From NCBI GenBank assembly GCA_964036315.1, contig OZ038517.1, positions 23,329,162-23,393,161 of the forward strand: DNA of 64,000 nucleotides, given 5' to 3'. This DNA is from Acanthosepion esculentum. Taxonomy: Eukaryota; Mollusca; Cephalopoda; Sepiida; Sepiidae. The position numbers and the translations under genes are program-made. The notes under the pieces are model-generated. The model ran no database searches and was not told where the DNA came from. It was given only the letters and a program-made list of their open reading frames with translations. This document shows, piece after piece, positions 39,076 to 53,100 of the stretch (its first letter is position 1; the number at the start of each line of letters is the position of its first letter).

Positions 39076-42000
39076 GTAAATAATTATATTTTAAATTTCT
39101 TGTTATTGGGCTTGGGTAGATTATGTAATTTCTCTAGTGAAGAAGTTAACTTTCTGATCTATTTTGCTCCCCGAGATATATAAAATTGAGGCTTGTCCAA
39201 TCTGAATATGTAAAAAGTATTAATTTTTAGTATTTACATTAGTCAGACTATTGTCCTCATCTTTGTCGCCATATTTGTCACAACGTTTTGGCCGTTGTAC
39301 GCTCCGGCCTTCTTCAGGTGGTTGGAATTTCGAACTGAACCCTTTATTTCGATCACTGGGGTAGACTGTTCTAGTTCCAAGTTGGAACTAGAACAGTCTA
39401 CCCCAGTGATCGAAATTCCAACCACCTGAAGAAGGCCGGAGCGTACAACGGCCAAAACGTTGTGACAAATATGGCGACAAAGATGAGGACAATAGTCCGA
39501 CTAATGTAAATACTGTACATAATACCTCATCTCAGAAATATAGACGGACTATTAATTTTTAATAGGGATCCCAAAACAAAATTTTGTTTTCATTATACAG
39601 TGTAACCCGGATATAAGAGAGACCCGGATATGAGATTTTCTCTGGTCCCAAATTAGAGCCCGTGTTAATGTATATATAATAGACCAAACCCGGATATAAG
39701 AGACTTCTTCTCCGGTCCCGACAACTGTCTTATATCCGGGTTACACTGTATCTAAAAATTTATAATGCAGACATACAAAGCTTAGCAAAACATTAAAAAG
39801 TGTACCAAATTTATCTTGGTAGTTAAATTAGTAACTGAGTTATGGTATAACCCACTACCCTAGTGCTCTGGTCCAAATCCTGGTCAGCATTTGCTGATTG
39901 TTCAATCCACAACCTCTCTGCCACATTGTGATTTTTGATCTTGGGGTGACATAGATTGAATCTCATAGGAACTAGATGTATTGAATCACCCCAATGCTGG
40001 CCACACAAATGAAAATAATTTTTCCTGTAAATGGAATGGCGAGGGGAACTCATTGGTCAAATTCAACGATTTTATATAAATTTAGTATACAAATAGTCCA
40101 ACCCTTCTTGCATTAATCTATTAATGGCTCACTGGCTTTTAATTTGCTGGAAACAGTCTATCTGTAAGTTGGGCAAGTTTTGGTAGTAAAGTACTTGTTG
40201 GCACTTGTTCTCCAGTCATGTAATTTTCAGCAGCAAAGCAGTTGTTGGCTATTGTTCTCCAGACTTGACATGGTCTGAGTCTAGGTCTGGGCTTCAGCTC
40301 TCTGGCCTCAGTTCCAACTGCAACTACAGTTCAACATGCCCTAAGTGTCTTGCTTTTATGGACTCTAGCTCCAAGCTAGAGTAGGGTGGTGTTTTCCCCC
40401 AGTTTCTTAATTAATTAATCCAATTCTAACAAGGTTTCTTTGTTTAGAATTTTCTCTCGTGGTATTATGATTTTTAATTTTGGGAATTACCTCAGACTGC
40501 AGGGAGGGAGCACAGGATGTGCTCCTCCCTGTTGCTCCTACTTCCTCAGAGCCATATATCTCACCAGGACTTTGACCTGGCAGAGACAACTCTATCTTTC
40601 ACCTGAGATGATTCCTTTGGGCCTCTTTGTATCTGCCACTTTCACTGCGCTGTTGCTTACACCACCAACTGACTGGGTGGAGTTAACTCTTTCTTCACTT
40701 AACCTTCCAAGCCTTATTTTGGCAGTCATCTGGCAATTTTTTAAAAAAATTTATTTATTTTTTTAATTTTTTGACTGTTAACAATCTCACATCTGCTATA
40801 TTTAATGGTTGGGGAACTCTTTAGAATTCATCTTTATTTCCATAGTATGACCACTTTGGTGCTGGGCAGATACATGATTAATTTTTCCTTAACCACTTTC
40901 GGTCTGCACTGTGCTTAAAATAACTGAAGTATATTTCCCAGGGCCTATCCAAAATCCCATCGTTCATTGCCATCTCTCCCTGACTGGTCATTAATCAAAT
41001 CCTTAAGTTATCTTTGGGCTTTTATCTTTAGAAATCCCAAATAATTCCATATACTTTTCAACTCTGGCCAAGTCCAACGAAGGTCGATATACTGGTTAAA
41101 TAATCAATCAATCAACTCTGGCCAAGTGGAAATTATCCAGGTAGCTGTCATAAAAAGAAATATCTTCATTTGCATTTTTTATCAGCTGTCCTTGCTCCCA
41201 GGTAGAAAGAAAAATAGGCTTTTTCTTTTAGAATAAGATAGAAACATTTTCACTGCTTTTCTCAGTATATCTATCATTCTATCCTTTAACTCTTTTAGAC
41301 TGTTTCCAGCTTATATTTTTTTCACATTTAACCTTTTTTCTCCAGGCCACTTTGTCACAATGGTTATTCAAAGTACATTGAAACTTAGAAAATTTTCTAT
41401 CACACATGCTATTGTGCGAGACTTGGCCAGAAGCTAATTCAAGATGCAGACTTGAAAAATCATTATAAATATAGCATCATCTAGAGCATTATAAATGTCT
41501 GCTGTCTTAACTTTTGTAAATGTAGTACCATCTAGATTGCCTTAAAGTAATGATAATATTGAATGGGAACAATAATTATTAGATCAGCCTAACCATTGGA
41601 GAAAATAATTCAAGATTGAAATGTAATATTCAATAGGCCATGTCACTTTGGGATGTGGTCAATTAGTTATGGTTCTCTACAGCTTCATTATTTTGGATTC
41701 CTCTTAGCAATATTTGCTCTTTGTCTTTTTTGTACTTGTTACTTCATCCATTTGTTCAAACTTGTCAAGTAGTGTAGAGTAATTGGCCATTGTTAAATGT
41801 AATTGACAGAAATGTCCAACAAACAGAATTGACAAAGTTCTCAAGAAAACAAGAAAAAGAAAAGAACAGGGCAAAAAATAATATAAAGCAAGCAAATAAT
41901 ATTTGCAAGGCAAAGCAACAGTAATAAAGCAAAGAATGGTGTTAACATATGAAAGGGGGATACAAACAAGTGATCATGACATTCTGACTTCAAGACAAGA

Positions 42001-45000
42001 ATGAAAAGAAATATGGTGGATGAGACCAAGAAGTCGCCTATCTAGGAAGAAATCCCAGCATGCATCTGTATGTCTTGTCTATAAATTTGGGAAAGCATGT
42101 GTTTTTGCGGTCATTCCAATCAGGATTGCTTTTAATATGCCCTTTGAGTGTTACATTCTCCAAGCTGCCTTTCCTCATTGTGTTTTCAAAAATTCAGCTT
42201 TCTCTTTCTGATTGTTATCAAGTTTCTTTGTAATTCCTGTTCTCTTTTGAATTTATTCATTGCATGCCATGTCCATGGAATTCTCAACATTTTTATCGGT
42301 GAAACCACTTTAAATATAATAAACCATTTAAAAACAAAAAAACATTGGCAATGTTTAACCTTCATGTGTGAAAAAAAAATGTTATGCCAATAGGGTGGTT
42401 ATTCCTTTGAAACTGCTATTACTGTCTGACTTTTGACTCTTTCAGCAATGTTTATATACAAGATTATAAAAATATGTAAACCAAGTACAATGTGATATTT
42501 ATTATTTACCTTTTATAAAGATTTATTATTTAACAAATATAAAGAAATAAATTTACAAAGCTATCTTTTTATTCTAAAATTTATAAAAAATTACAAAATT
42601 ATCAAAATATTTAAGAGATGCACTCGACCTATTTTAGTGAATTTATGTGTCAAGAGCAAATGAAAGAAATTCCCAGAAAATGCATTTTTTTCAAAATTTA
42701 TAATTACAGTTACTTGTCATTAGGTACACTATTTACATTATTCAGATTATTGTCCTCATCTTTGTTGCCATATTTATTACAACGTTTTGGCTGTTGTACA
42801 CTCCAGCCTTCTTCAGTTGGTTGGAATGTCAAACTGAACCCTTTATTTTGCTCGCTGGGGTAGATTGTCCTAGTTCCATGTGCTATGTTTAACGGATGTC
42901 AGTTATCTCCTGTTAATTCCCCTCTCCAATTTCTCCACTGCCTTAACCGGGTATTGAACTCACACTCTTTTGGGTCCTGTCACTGGATCTAACTAACGCC
43001 TTTATCCACTGTGCCATGTGTTAATTAAATCCAGTGACAGGACCCTGAAGTAAATAGTGCACATAATACCTCATCTCAGAAATATAGACAGATATTGTCA
43101 TTAGGTGTTTATTTAAATTTTCTTGTTCAGACACTTTTATAAATTTATGAATAAAGAATTCTTTTCATATTTATTTCTTTATAAAATGGTAAATAATACT
43201 TCATCATAGATAGTTCACATAATCTTGTAAGTATAAAATTGTTCTTGTAAATCAGCAATCTAATGAATAAATAGTTTTTAATATCTTTGTTGTCAATTCT
43301 GAAGAATAGAGATGATGTATAAATCCCCTGGTTTTATTAAAATTCTAATCATCGCTTCTTAAAAACTATAAACATTGCTGCAGGAGTCAAAAGTGTATAC
43401 TGTAATAGTGGTGTTAAGGGAATAACTAGCCTTTTGACACACTTTCTTTTTGTGGGGGGTGTTATAAAGGTTAAACTTTGCCAGAAGATTTTTATTTTTT
43501 CATTTCTATTTTTAAGAAATCGAAACTTACCAAAGTAACACTCTTTCAAATTTCTACAGCTTAATGAGTTCATTTTATGATGAAAGCAAATTTTTTGTTT
43601 TCATTTTACTTGGTCTCAGATTGAATTGGGTTGATCTTGTCAAGATTTGGGATATCAGATGGTGTCAAAACAGAAATCTGTTTGATGAATAATTCTATGA
43701 TAAATACTTTTAGAAAACCTATCAAGGTAAATGCAGGTGAAAAAAACAAATAAAAAGCCTCACATTAAAACAACAACAAAAAAGAAATAATGCTAACATT
43801 TAATCCATTTTGAGAAAAGGTTCCTATTATCTACCTGATTAATGAAAACAAATAGTACAGAATTTGAAATACTGAAACAGTCTTTTTTTGTAATTCACTT
43901 CCAAATATTTTCTGATGAAATCCAATAAATACATCACGTATTAAATTTATAAACATTCTCTTATTTGTTCCTTATTTAATCACACAAGAGAAAGTGACAT
44001 GGTTGCATTCTTCTCAAAAAACAGTTGAATAACCCCGACTTTGTACATAGAATAATTCTTACAAAATAACTAAAATTAAGACAATCAATCTTATTTTCTG
44101 TCTTAATTCTTGTTCTTTTATTGCCTTCTCATCTTAACAGAATATTTTTTCATACTATCTAACACTTGATAACCCCTTGTGTCTTAGTGGCTTCGTTGCC
44201 TTGCTTAGGGTGAAATGATTAGAAAAAACAGACAAAAAAAACAAAACAAAGGAAAACTATTTCTTTCTGTCTGTGTAATCTGGTTCTTCAGGACATGGAC
44301 GATCATTGTTCTCCACAGCTTCCTTTCTTCTGTTGTTTTCAACAATGCTTTCTATTATGACTTCACTTCATTTTCATGGTATGTGTCACTCTTGCCACTT
44401 GCAGAAAATTGCCAAGTCGATTACTTATTGCTTTTTTTTTTTTTTGTTGTTTTTGTTTTCTGTGTGTCTCTGAGTGTCAAATTCTCCAGGTCTTCTTTCT
44501 TCATATGTCCCAATCATTTCTCTTTCTGGTTGTTAGTAACAGTTTCTTTATAGTTCCTGTTCTCTTTGAAACTTCTTTGTTTGTCTATAGTATTTTCAAC
44601 ATCTATCAGTAGAATCACATTAAATGTAATACATGATATAAATCTTCTTTCGGTAGGATTTTTAAGCCTTTTTTCCAGATTTCTACAGATTAATTTTGTA
44701 TTAAATTGATGATAAAAGGAAAAATTTGTTCTTTTTTTTTTTACTTTGTCTCATAACTCCTCATCCCAGAAATTCAGAGAAATTATCATTATTTATTCTA
44801 TTAACATTCAGACTATTGTCCTCATCTTTGTTGATATCACAATGTTTCGGCAGTTGTGCCCCCCAGCCTTCATTAGGTGTATATTGATCTGGGTAACCTA
44901 CAGGGAATTCTGAACTGAGCCCTTTATTAAATCTACAGGAATAGACTGCTCTCTTTCCACTGCCCATATCTAGGGATATCTCCTCTAGTTCTTGATAATA

Positions 45001-47074
45001 GACATGGACAGTGGAACAAGAACAGTCTACAGATTAATGTAGAAAATATTAGTGTCTTTTTTGCGATAAAAAAACTCATTGTTTTGGGATTTCTTTCAAA
45101 AATCAAATAATTGTCGGATTTTAATGAAACTTTTCAAAATTATTCACAAATGAATAAAATTATTATTTTTTACATGTTACTGCCCCCCCCCCACACACTT
45201 AATTTTATGAAATTTCAAGAAATTAAAATTCCAGCCGCTTCATATTTATATTAGTTAAAACAGGACTCCTTGGAGAATTTAAATCCTCAATTTTCTTTCG
45301 TGAAACAGAAACACCACTTACTGAAAATCTGCTCTGAATAGTAAAATAAAAAATGCGATAACACGAAGACATTATTAAATTAGAAAAGATTTTAATTGCT
45401 TTTATAAATACAACATATTAAGGACACTATTGTTTTAATAAAAAAATTTTTTTCAATGAATGATGAATTTTTACAAGAATTGTTTTCATATTTTTAAAAA
45501 ATTTTAATTTAAATAATTAAGTTTTAAATCTTTTAAAATTTTGTATTTCACTCTTTTACATGATAGTATTAAGTAAAAACTATATTAACTAATCATAAAT
45601 GGGAAAGCTTAGTACAATCTATCAAGCACAAGTACTTTAAGAATTTTTGAATTTTTTTTTTGTGTATAAACATGTCAATTTTTGTAGATACAGCTGTTCA
45701 TACACAACATTATCATAAAATAAGAGTGATAACTATAGTAAATTTACAGCCAGAAAGTGTCTACAATTTAGTAAGATATTAGATTATGGAGAATATTTTG
45801 CTACATTTTTAAGATTACTGAGTATTTAAAAAATTATGAAAAAGAGACTCGCATTATATTCTTCAATTATTGTGGTGGGGTGTGGTGGGACTTTAACCAT
45901 TTTAAAGAACCCACTCCCCCATAGAAAAACATCCATCTCTCATCAAGCTGTCAACATTTTAAATAAACAGCTACTGCTGTGTTAAAAACTGCATTTCTGT
46001 GATATTTTAAACTTAAAGTAAATATTTGTTTCAAATCAGATTAATTATACTTTAAATAAGCTAATATTGCTCAAATAAAGTTTATGAAAAGTATATTTTA
46101 TTTCTGGAATATTTTTAATAAAGTAAATTACATTGTGATAAAACAGGCTAAAAATAACTCTGAAATTAGATTTTTTTAGCAAAAGAAAAAAAAAAAAACT
46201 CCTTCCAGTCAATTTAATTTCAGTTTTGAAATAGAGCAAAGTATTTTGTGTATTAGAAATATTAAATTTAATCTATTAGCTTGAAATCAAAGCCAAAATA
46301 AAAGCTTCAAGAAAATTTTTCATTTTCAAAAATTCATCTTAAACCTTAAGTATCATGTTTTCTGTGGAGGTAGCTAAAATTTACTTGTGTTGCTATGTTC
46401 CTGTCTGTCGTTATGGTCAGGTTGTGGAACATTGGATATTTTTAACTTGAAGGTCTGTTCTTTTTAAATCAAACATATATTCGTTTTCATATTGGCTTAT
46501 TCATCGCATTTTCATTGATTCTTTCAATTCTCTCTTTTTCCAATTGCATTCTCTATTATTCTCACATTATTTTGCAGCAATTGGTGAACTCTTGCCTTTT
46601 CCTTTCATATAGGATAGCTAAGCCGTACCAGATTTCATTATTCTTATTTCTTTCTTTCTTTTTTGGCTGTCCTTCAAACTGAATTTGACTTTGAATGTTC
46701 TTTCTTGCTATACCTGCATGTAACAGTGTTGTGTACAATAAGTTTATGACTTCTTTTTCTAACCCTATGTTCCTGTGTCATCAATCAATGAACAAAGACA
46801 TGAATTTGTTGAAGTTCTTGAAAAAGGTCACACCCAGACCAAAAATTTGATTTTATCATATAAGCAGTAAGGGTAAAAAATGTAAATATTTCAGAAGCTT
46901 TATTTTTCAATTTACTAATGATGTAATTGGATAGTACTTAAGTATTTTTAATGCATTTAACATTTTATAGCATGACATACAAACTTACAAATAAACAAAA
47001 ACAAGTTCTAGAAGGTCCCATAAGTCATAGTACTACTATAATTGTATACAATTTTAGCAACTTCGTGTTGTGGG

Positions 47075-47109
<35 letters not shown>

Positions 47110-50100
47110 ACAATAGGTTAAATACAACAAATTTCCGTCCTGGGTAAGATGATAAAAAATATCTGACAGGAGGTTTTGAGTAGCATTTTTTAAAAAAGTA
47201 TCGCTGGTAATATTTTTTTTTTCTCAAATTTTTTCTTAATTGCTGGTGTTCCCAGGTCCCCCCTGATGTGGGGTGGTAGCACCTGTCAGGGTCCCGACTA
47301 TGGGTAAATATTTAACTCCTCAAAAGGGGGTCAAAACACTGTGAAAGTATAAAAATAGGTTTTAATACCAACAATACGTTTTTCGAAAAACTATTACCTG
47401 CAATGAATTTTTGAAGAAAAAATTATTCCCTGCAATACGTTTTTGAAAAAAAAAATATTACCATCAATAAAAATCTTGTTGGCATTAAATGGTTGATATG
47501 CTGTAAATATGAACCAAACAACAAATTTGATAGGTGAATTATGCAAAATAGGAAAAGACAAAATTATTTGTACAGTATGAAAAATAAAAAAAATTGAACA
47601 ATTTTTACAATTTTAATAGTCAATATCATGGCCTCTCATCTTTATAACTTGCTACAATTGTTTTCTAAAGTTTTTGATGAGATTTGAACAAGTCTTTTCT
47701 GGGATTTTTACCATTCTTCAATGGTTACACGTTCTACTACCTGAAGGTTTTTGGTGACTGATGATTTATTTGAACTTTCAATTCTTGCCATAGATTTTCA
47801 ATAAGATTCAAGTCAGAAGTCATTGAAGGCCATGGCAGAATTGTAATCTTTTTCTAAAGCCATGCAAACACTGATTTTGACATGTGTTTGGGATCATCTT
47901 GCTGGAAAGTAAATTGCCAATTTAGATAAAGATTTTGCACTGATAATTGTAGATTTTCATAGAGAATTTTGATATAGTCTGCAGATTTTATTCCTCTTAC
48001 TGCAATTAATTGTCTGGTCCCTCTTGAGCTAAAACAACCCCAAAACGTCATCAAGCCACCTTCATATTTTAATGTTGCCACTGTGTTCTTTGGGAGGAAA
48101 GCATCACCTTTCTTACTCCAAATCTTCTGTATATCATCATCATGTCCAAAAAGTTGAATTTTTGTTTCATCACTCCATAGTAGTCGTTCCCAAAAGCAAT
48201 TTTCTTTGTCCAAGAACGTTTTGGCAGAATTAAACCGAGCAACCATGTGGCATGATTTGTGAAGAGGCGTTTGTTGTGGTCAGTTTTCACACAACCTATT
48301 TCTATTTAAACAATATTGTATTGTGCAAGTACTTATGCTGATACCCATTCATTGATATCCAAACGGTTGGCAACAGCTTTCATAACAACTCTTGGGCTTA
48401 TATTAACCTATTTACACAGTTTTCATGCAGTTCTTTGTGACAATTTGGGTTTTCTTCCACACCCAGGCAAATCCTCTGTCATGCTAAACTGTTTAAAACT
48501 TCTTTATAATGGACTGTACAAGAGATCTAGAGATGGCTAACTGGTTTGAAATAGTGCTGTAACTATTGCCTGACTTGTGGAAGTTAATAATTCTCTATTT
48601 CAAATCAACACTAAGCTCTTTTGTTTTCCCTATCATGTTGTTAACATAAGAATAACAATGGTGACACTCTATGCACTCTGTGATATTTTTTGCTGGAATT
48701 ATCACAAGTAATCTACTGAATAAATAGTCTAGAAGGCTTCACTGATAAAATAATTATGTAAATTACTTGTACTTGTAATCAATTTAAAATATTTTCTACT
48801 GTACGAATAATTTTGTCTTTTCCTATTTTGCATAATTTACCAATCAAATTTGTTGTATTTTTGTTCTGAAAATTGAGTTTTATATTCTTTTTATTTTGTG
48901 CTTAATAACATATAAAAAACCTGGCATCATATGTGCATTAGATTCTGAGAAGTGGATAAAAATATTCAAAATTGATGGGTGTATGAATAATTTTGTCATT
49001 GACTGTATCTTGTCTATTTCCAAAGGTTGGTAAAATAAAATTATATTAAAAAACGGGTTAGAAAAAAGAATTGTTCATAAAAATGTATTTTATAATCAAT
49101 TTGTTCCTTGTTTAAGAGAAAAATATTTGTGACAAATTTCTTAATGACATTTTTAGTGAGTTTCTTATGTTAAAATAGTTCAACTACACCACATTGTTTT
49201 CTTTTTGCAATATATTTTAAAGAGCAGTTGTAAGATGTCAAATTTATTAAACTTAATTATGACATTAACATTCTGTGGCCAAATTCTTAATAATCAACAA
49301 TTTTTCGTTAACTTAGCAGTGTGCAAAATTACATTTCTGTTTTTGTAGGATGGTAAAATTAAAATTCTACATACAATTTTTTTATATACCTGTTAGAAAA
49401 ATACAAATTCATAAAACTAAACTTTATAATTATGTTCATTGTTAGAAAAAACAATATCAGAGGGGGGGGGAATGAACTTTCTGATGAAATTTTAAATTTT
49501 TTGTCAATTTCATACTGAAAAAGTTTCTTTTTAATTTCTATAAATGCAATTTGAAAGAAAAGAAAATACATAAACTTTAGTCGTACTTCAATGTCTTCGT
49601 CCATTAGCATTCAACAGGTTCAAACCTGCCTCGTAAATATTGGTTCTCAAAATCTCACTGTTTGTGGTCAAAGTCTCATTGTTTGTGTGACTTCCTGTGT
49701 TTATTTGCGATGATGTCATATATTATGATAGAGTATACATGGGGCAGGTTACAACAGGTTGAGCATTGAGAGCCAATATTTACGGGGCAGGTTTGAGAGT
49801 GTTCAATACTAAAGTGTTAAATCATAAACTCGAGTTAATTTAAGGGTAAATAGAATTTTTTTTTATTTAAAGACTAAATTGTAATTTATGTTTCTCCAGT
49901 CACAGACCCCAGACCTGTTATATGTATCACATTCTTTCCAATACATCCATGGAGCCAGCTGATATTTAGTACAATAACTATTCTTCAGAGTAACAATTAT
50001 TCCGTAAGTGTAGCAGGTTTCTACTAATTGTGAAAATATTTTTCACTGCATTCTTGTACTAAAACTCACTGGCTGTTAAAAAGTGTGTGTACCATATTTT

Positions 50101-53100
50101 TTTGTGTATAATACAACTTTACTATAATATGACCCCACATTTCAGAAGTTAAAAACATGGAACAAATTACATCCTTGAGCATAATATGACCCCCGTGTTT
50201 CTGAAGCTAAAAAACGGGAATAAATTACATCCTGTAGTACAGCTATCCCTTTGTAAATGTTTTCTGAAAGGTTGGAAATTATCCATTAAAACCTTAATGT
50301 CATATATTTATAATTTGTGACGATATTAAAGAATAGAAATGAACCATATATTTAGTCATTGCAAGTTTCTTTTATTTTCCATTTGAAAACTTGCTTTTGA
50401 ATTTTTGTGGAAAATTGCTAACTAGATATACCCAGTAATACATTTTAAGGTTTTAATTAATCTATCACACTTTTCTGTTTGATATAACTTTATTATATTT
50501 CTATACATTAATAAACTAAAAATAAAAATATTGCCTTCCATTAAGAATGAAGAGAGATCACTTTGTAAAAAAAACAAGAAAATCCAAATATAAATAAACT
50601 TTATCTTATGAGCAAAACTGAGTGTGGGGTCCAGCTATGGGCAAACAAAAACAAAACCTGATGAAAGTATAAAAATACCTATTTATGGTAAAATGACCAA
50701 CAATACATTTTATCTGTAGTTGGAGGCATACAATTGCATTCAAAATATCTTTAGTTGGAGGCATGCCATTGCGTTCGAGATATGTCCACTTGGAGGCATG
50801 CCATTGCGTTCGAGATATGTCCACTTGGAGGCATGCCATTGCGTTCGAGATATGTCCACTTGGAGGCATGCCATTGCGTTCGAGATATGTCCACTTGGAG
50901 GCATGCCATTGCGTTCGAGATATGTCCACTTGGAGGCATGCCATTGCGTTCGAGATATGTCCACTTGGAGGCATGCCATTGCGTTCGAGATATGTCCACT
51001 TGGAGGCATGCCATTGCGTTCGAGATATGTCCACTTGGAGGCATGCCATTGCGTTCGAGATATGTCCACTTGGAGGCATGCCATTGCGTTCGAGATATGT
51101 CCACTTGGAGGCATGCCATTGCGTTCGAGATATGTCCACTTGGAGGCATGCCATTGCGTTCGAGATATGTCCACTTGGAGGCATGCCATTGCGTTCGAGA
51201 TATGTCCACTTGGAGGCATGCCATTGCGTTCGAGATATGTCCACTTGGAGGCATGCCATTGCGTTCGAGATATGTCCACTTGGAGGCATGCCATTGCGTT
51301 CGAGATATGTCCACTTGGAGGCATGCCATTGCGTTCGAGATATGTCCACTTGGAGGCATGCCATTGCGTTCGAGATATGTCCACTTGGAGGCATGCCATT
51401 GCGTTCGAGATATGTCCACTTGGAGGCATGCCATTGCGTTCGAGATATGTCCACTTGGAGGCATGCCATTGCGTTCGAGATATGTCCACTTGGAGGCATG
51501 CCATTGCGTTCGAGATATGTCCACTTGGAGGCATGCCATTGCGTTCGAGATATGTCCACTTGGAGGCATGCCATTGCGTTCGAGATATGTCCACTTGGAG
51601 GCATGCCATTGCGTTCGAGATATGTCCACTTGGAGGCATGCCATTGCGTTCGAGATATGTCCACTTGGAGGCATGCCATTGCGTTCGAGATATGTCCACT
51701 TGGAGGCATGCCATTGCGTTCGAGATATGTCCACTTGGAGGCATGCCATTGCGTTCGAGATATGTCCACTTGGAGGCATGCCATTGCGTTCGAGATATGT
51801 CCACTTGGAGGCATGCCATTGCGTTCGAGATATGTCCACTTGGAGGCATGCCATTGCGTTCGAGATATGTCCACTTGGAGGCATGCCATTGCGTTCGAGA
51901 TATGTCCACTTGGAGGCATGCCATTGCGTTCGAGATATGTCCACTTGGAGGCATGCCATTGCGTTCGAGATATGTCCACTTGGAGGCATGCCATTGCGTT
52001 CGAGATATGTCCACTTGGAGGCATGCCATTGCGTTCGAGATATGTCCACTTGGAGGCATGCCATTGCGTTCGAGATATGTCCACTTGGAGGCATGCCATT
52101 GCGTTCGAGATATGTCCACTTGGAGGCATGCCATTGCGTTCGAGATATGTCCACTTGGAGGCATGCCATTGCGTTCGAGATATGTCCACTTGGAGGCATG
52201 CCATTGCGTTCGAGATATGTCCACTTGGAGGCATGCCATTGCGTTCGAGATATGTCCACTTGGAGGCATGCCATTGCGTTCGAGATATGTCCACTTGGAG
52301 GCATGCCATTGCGTTCGAGATATGTCCACTTGGAGGCATGCCATTGCGTTCGAGATATGTCCACTTGGAGGCATGCCATTGCGTTCGAGATATGTCCACT
52401 TGGAGGCATGCCATTGCGTTCGAGATATGTCCACTTGGAGGCATGCCATTGCGTTCGAGATATGTCCACTTGGAGGCATGCCATTGCGTTCGAGATATGT
52501 CCACTTGGAGGCATGCCATTGCGTTCGAGATATGTCCACTTGGAGGCATGCCATTGCGTTCGAGATATGTCCACTTGGAGGCATGCCATTGCGTTCGAGA
52601 TAAATTTATATATATTTAATAACTTGGACCGATTTTAAATGTGAATTAAGTTTAAAATCAGTCTAAGTTATTGGAACACCTTTTAGTTGAAGGCATGCCA
52701 TTGTGTTCAAGATATTTAGATTTTGGCATTAAATAACCCACAGATTGATAGGTTGCTAAATAATATCAACCAACCAAAATCTAAATATTTAGATTCCACC
52801 ATTAAATAACCCATAGAGGTGTTATGATGCTAAACAATATCAACCAAACCAAAACTCAGTGTATTAGCAATCTTGCTGTTTCAAGTAAGTTTTTAAGCTG
52901 AGTAAATTTTCTGAAAAGCTGTACTTCTGTATAATATGACCCCCCCACCAATTTTTAGCCTTTAATTCTTGTTCAAAATTTCTTGTATGATGCATAAGAA
53001 AATATGGTAATGTATTTCTTACAGCATAATCCATTTTCCATGCTTTTTTACAGTCAAAATCTCTTTTAGTATATTTGAATTGTAAAAACATAAATTCTTG

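Noticed and set aside
37101..52602. CRISPR array
   Set aside because: The direct repeats are head to tail without spacers, and the window is eukaryotic with spliced genes.
50606..52638. ORFs of over 600 codons on both strands in the 35-bp array
   Set aside because: They exist only because the identical unit lacks stops in most phases. Several frames on both strands are open at once, and there is no coding, splice or start evidence.
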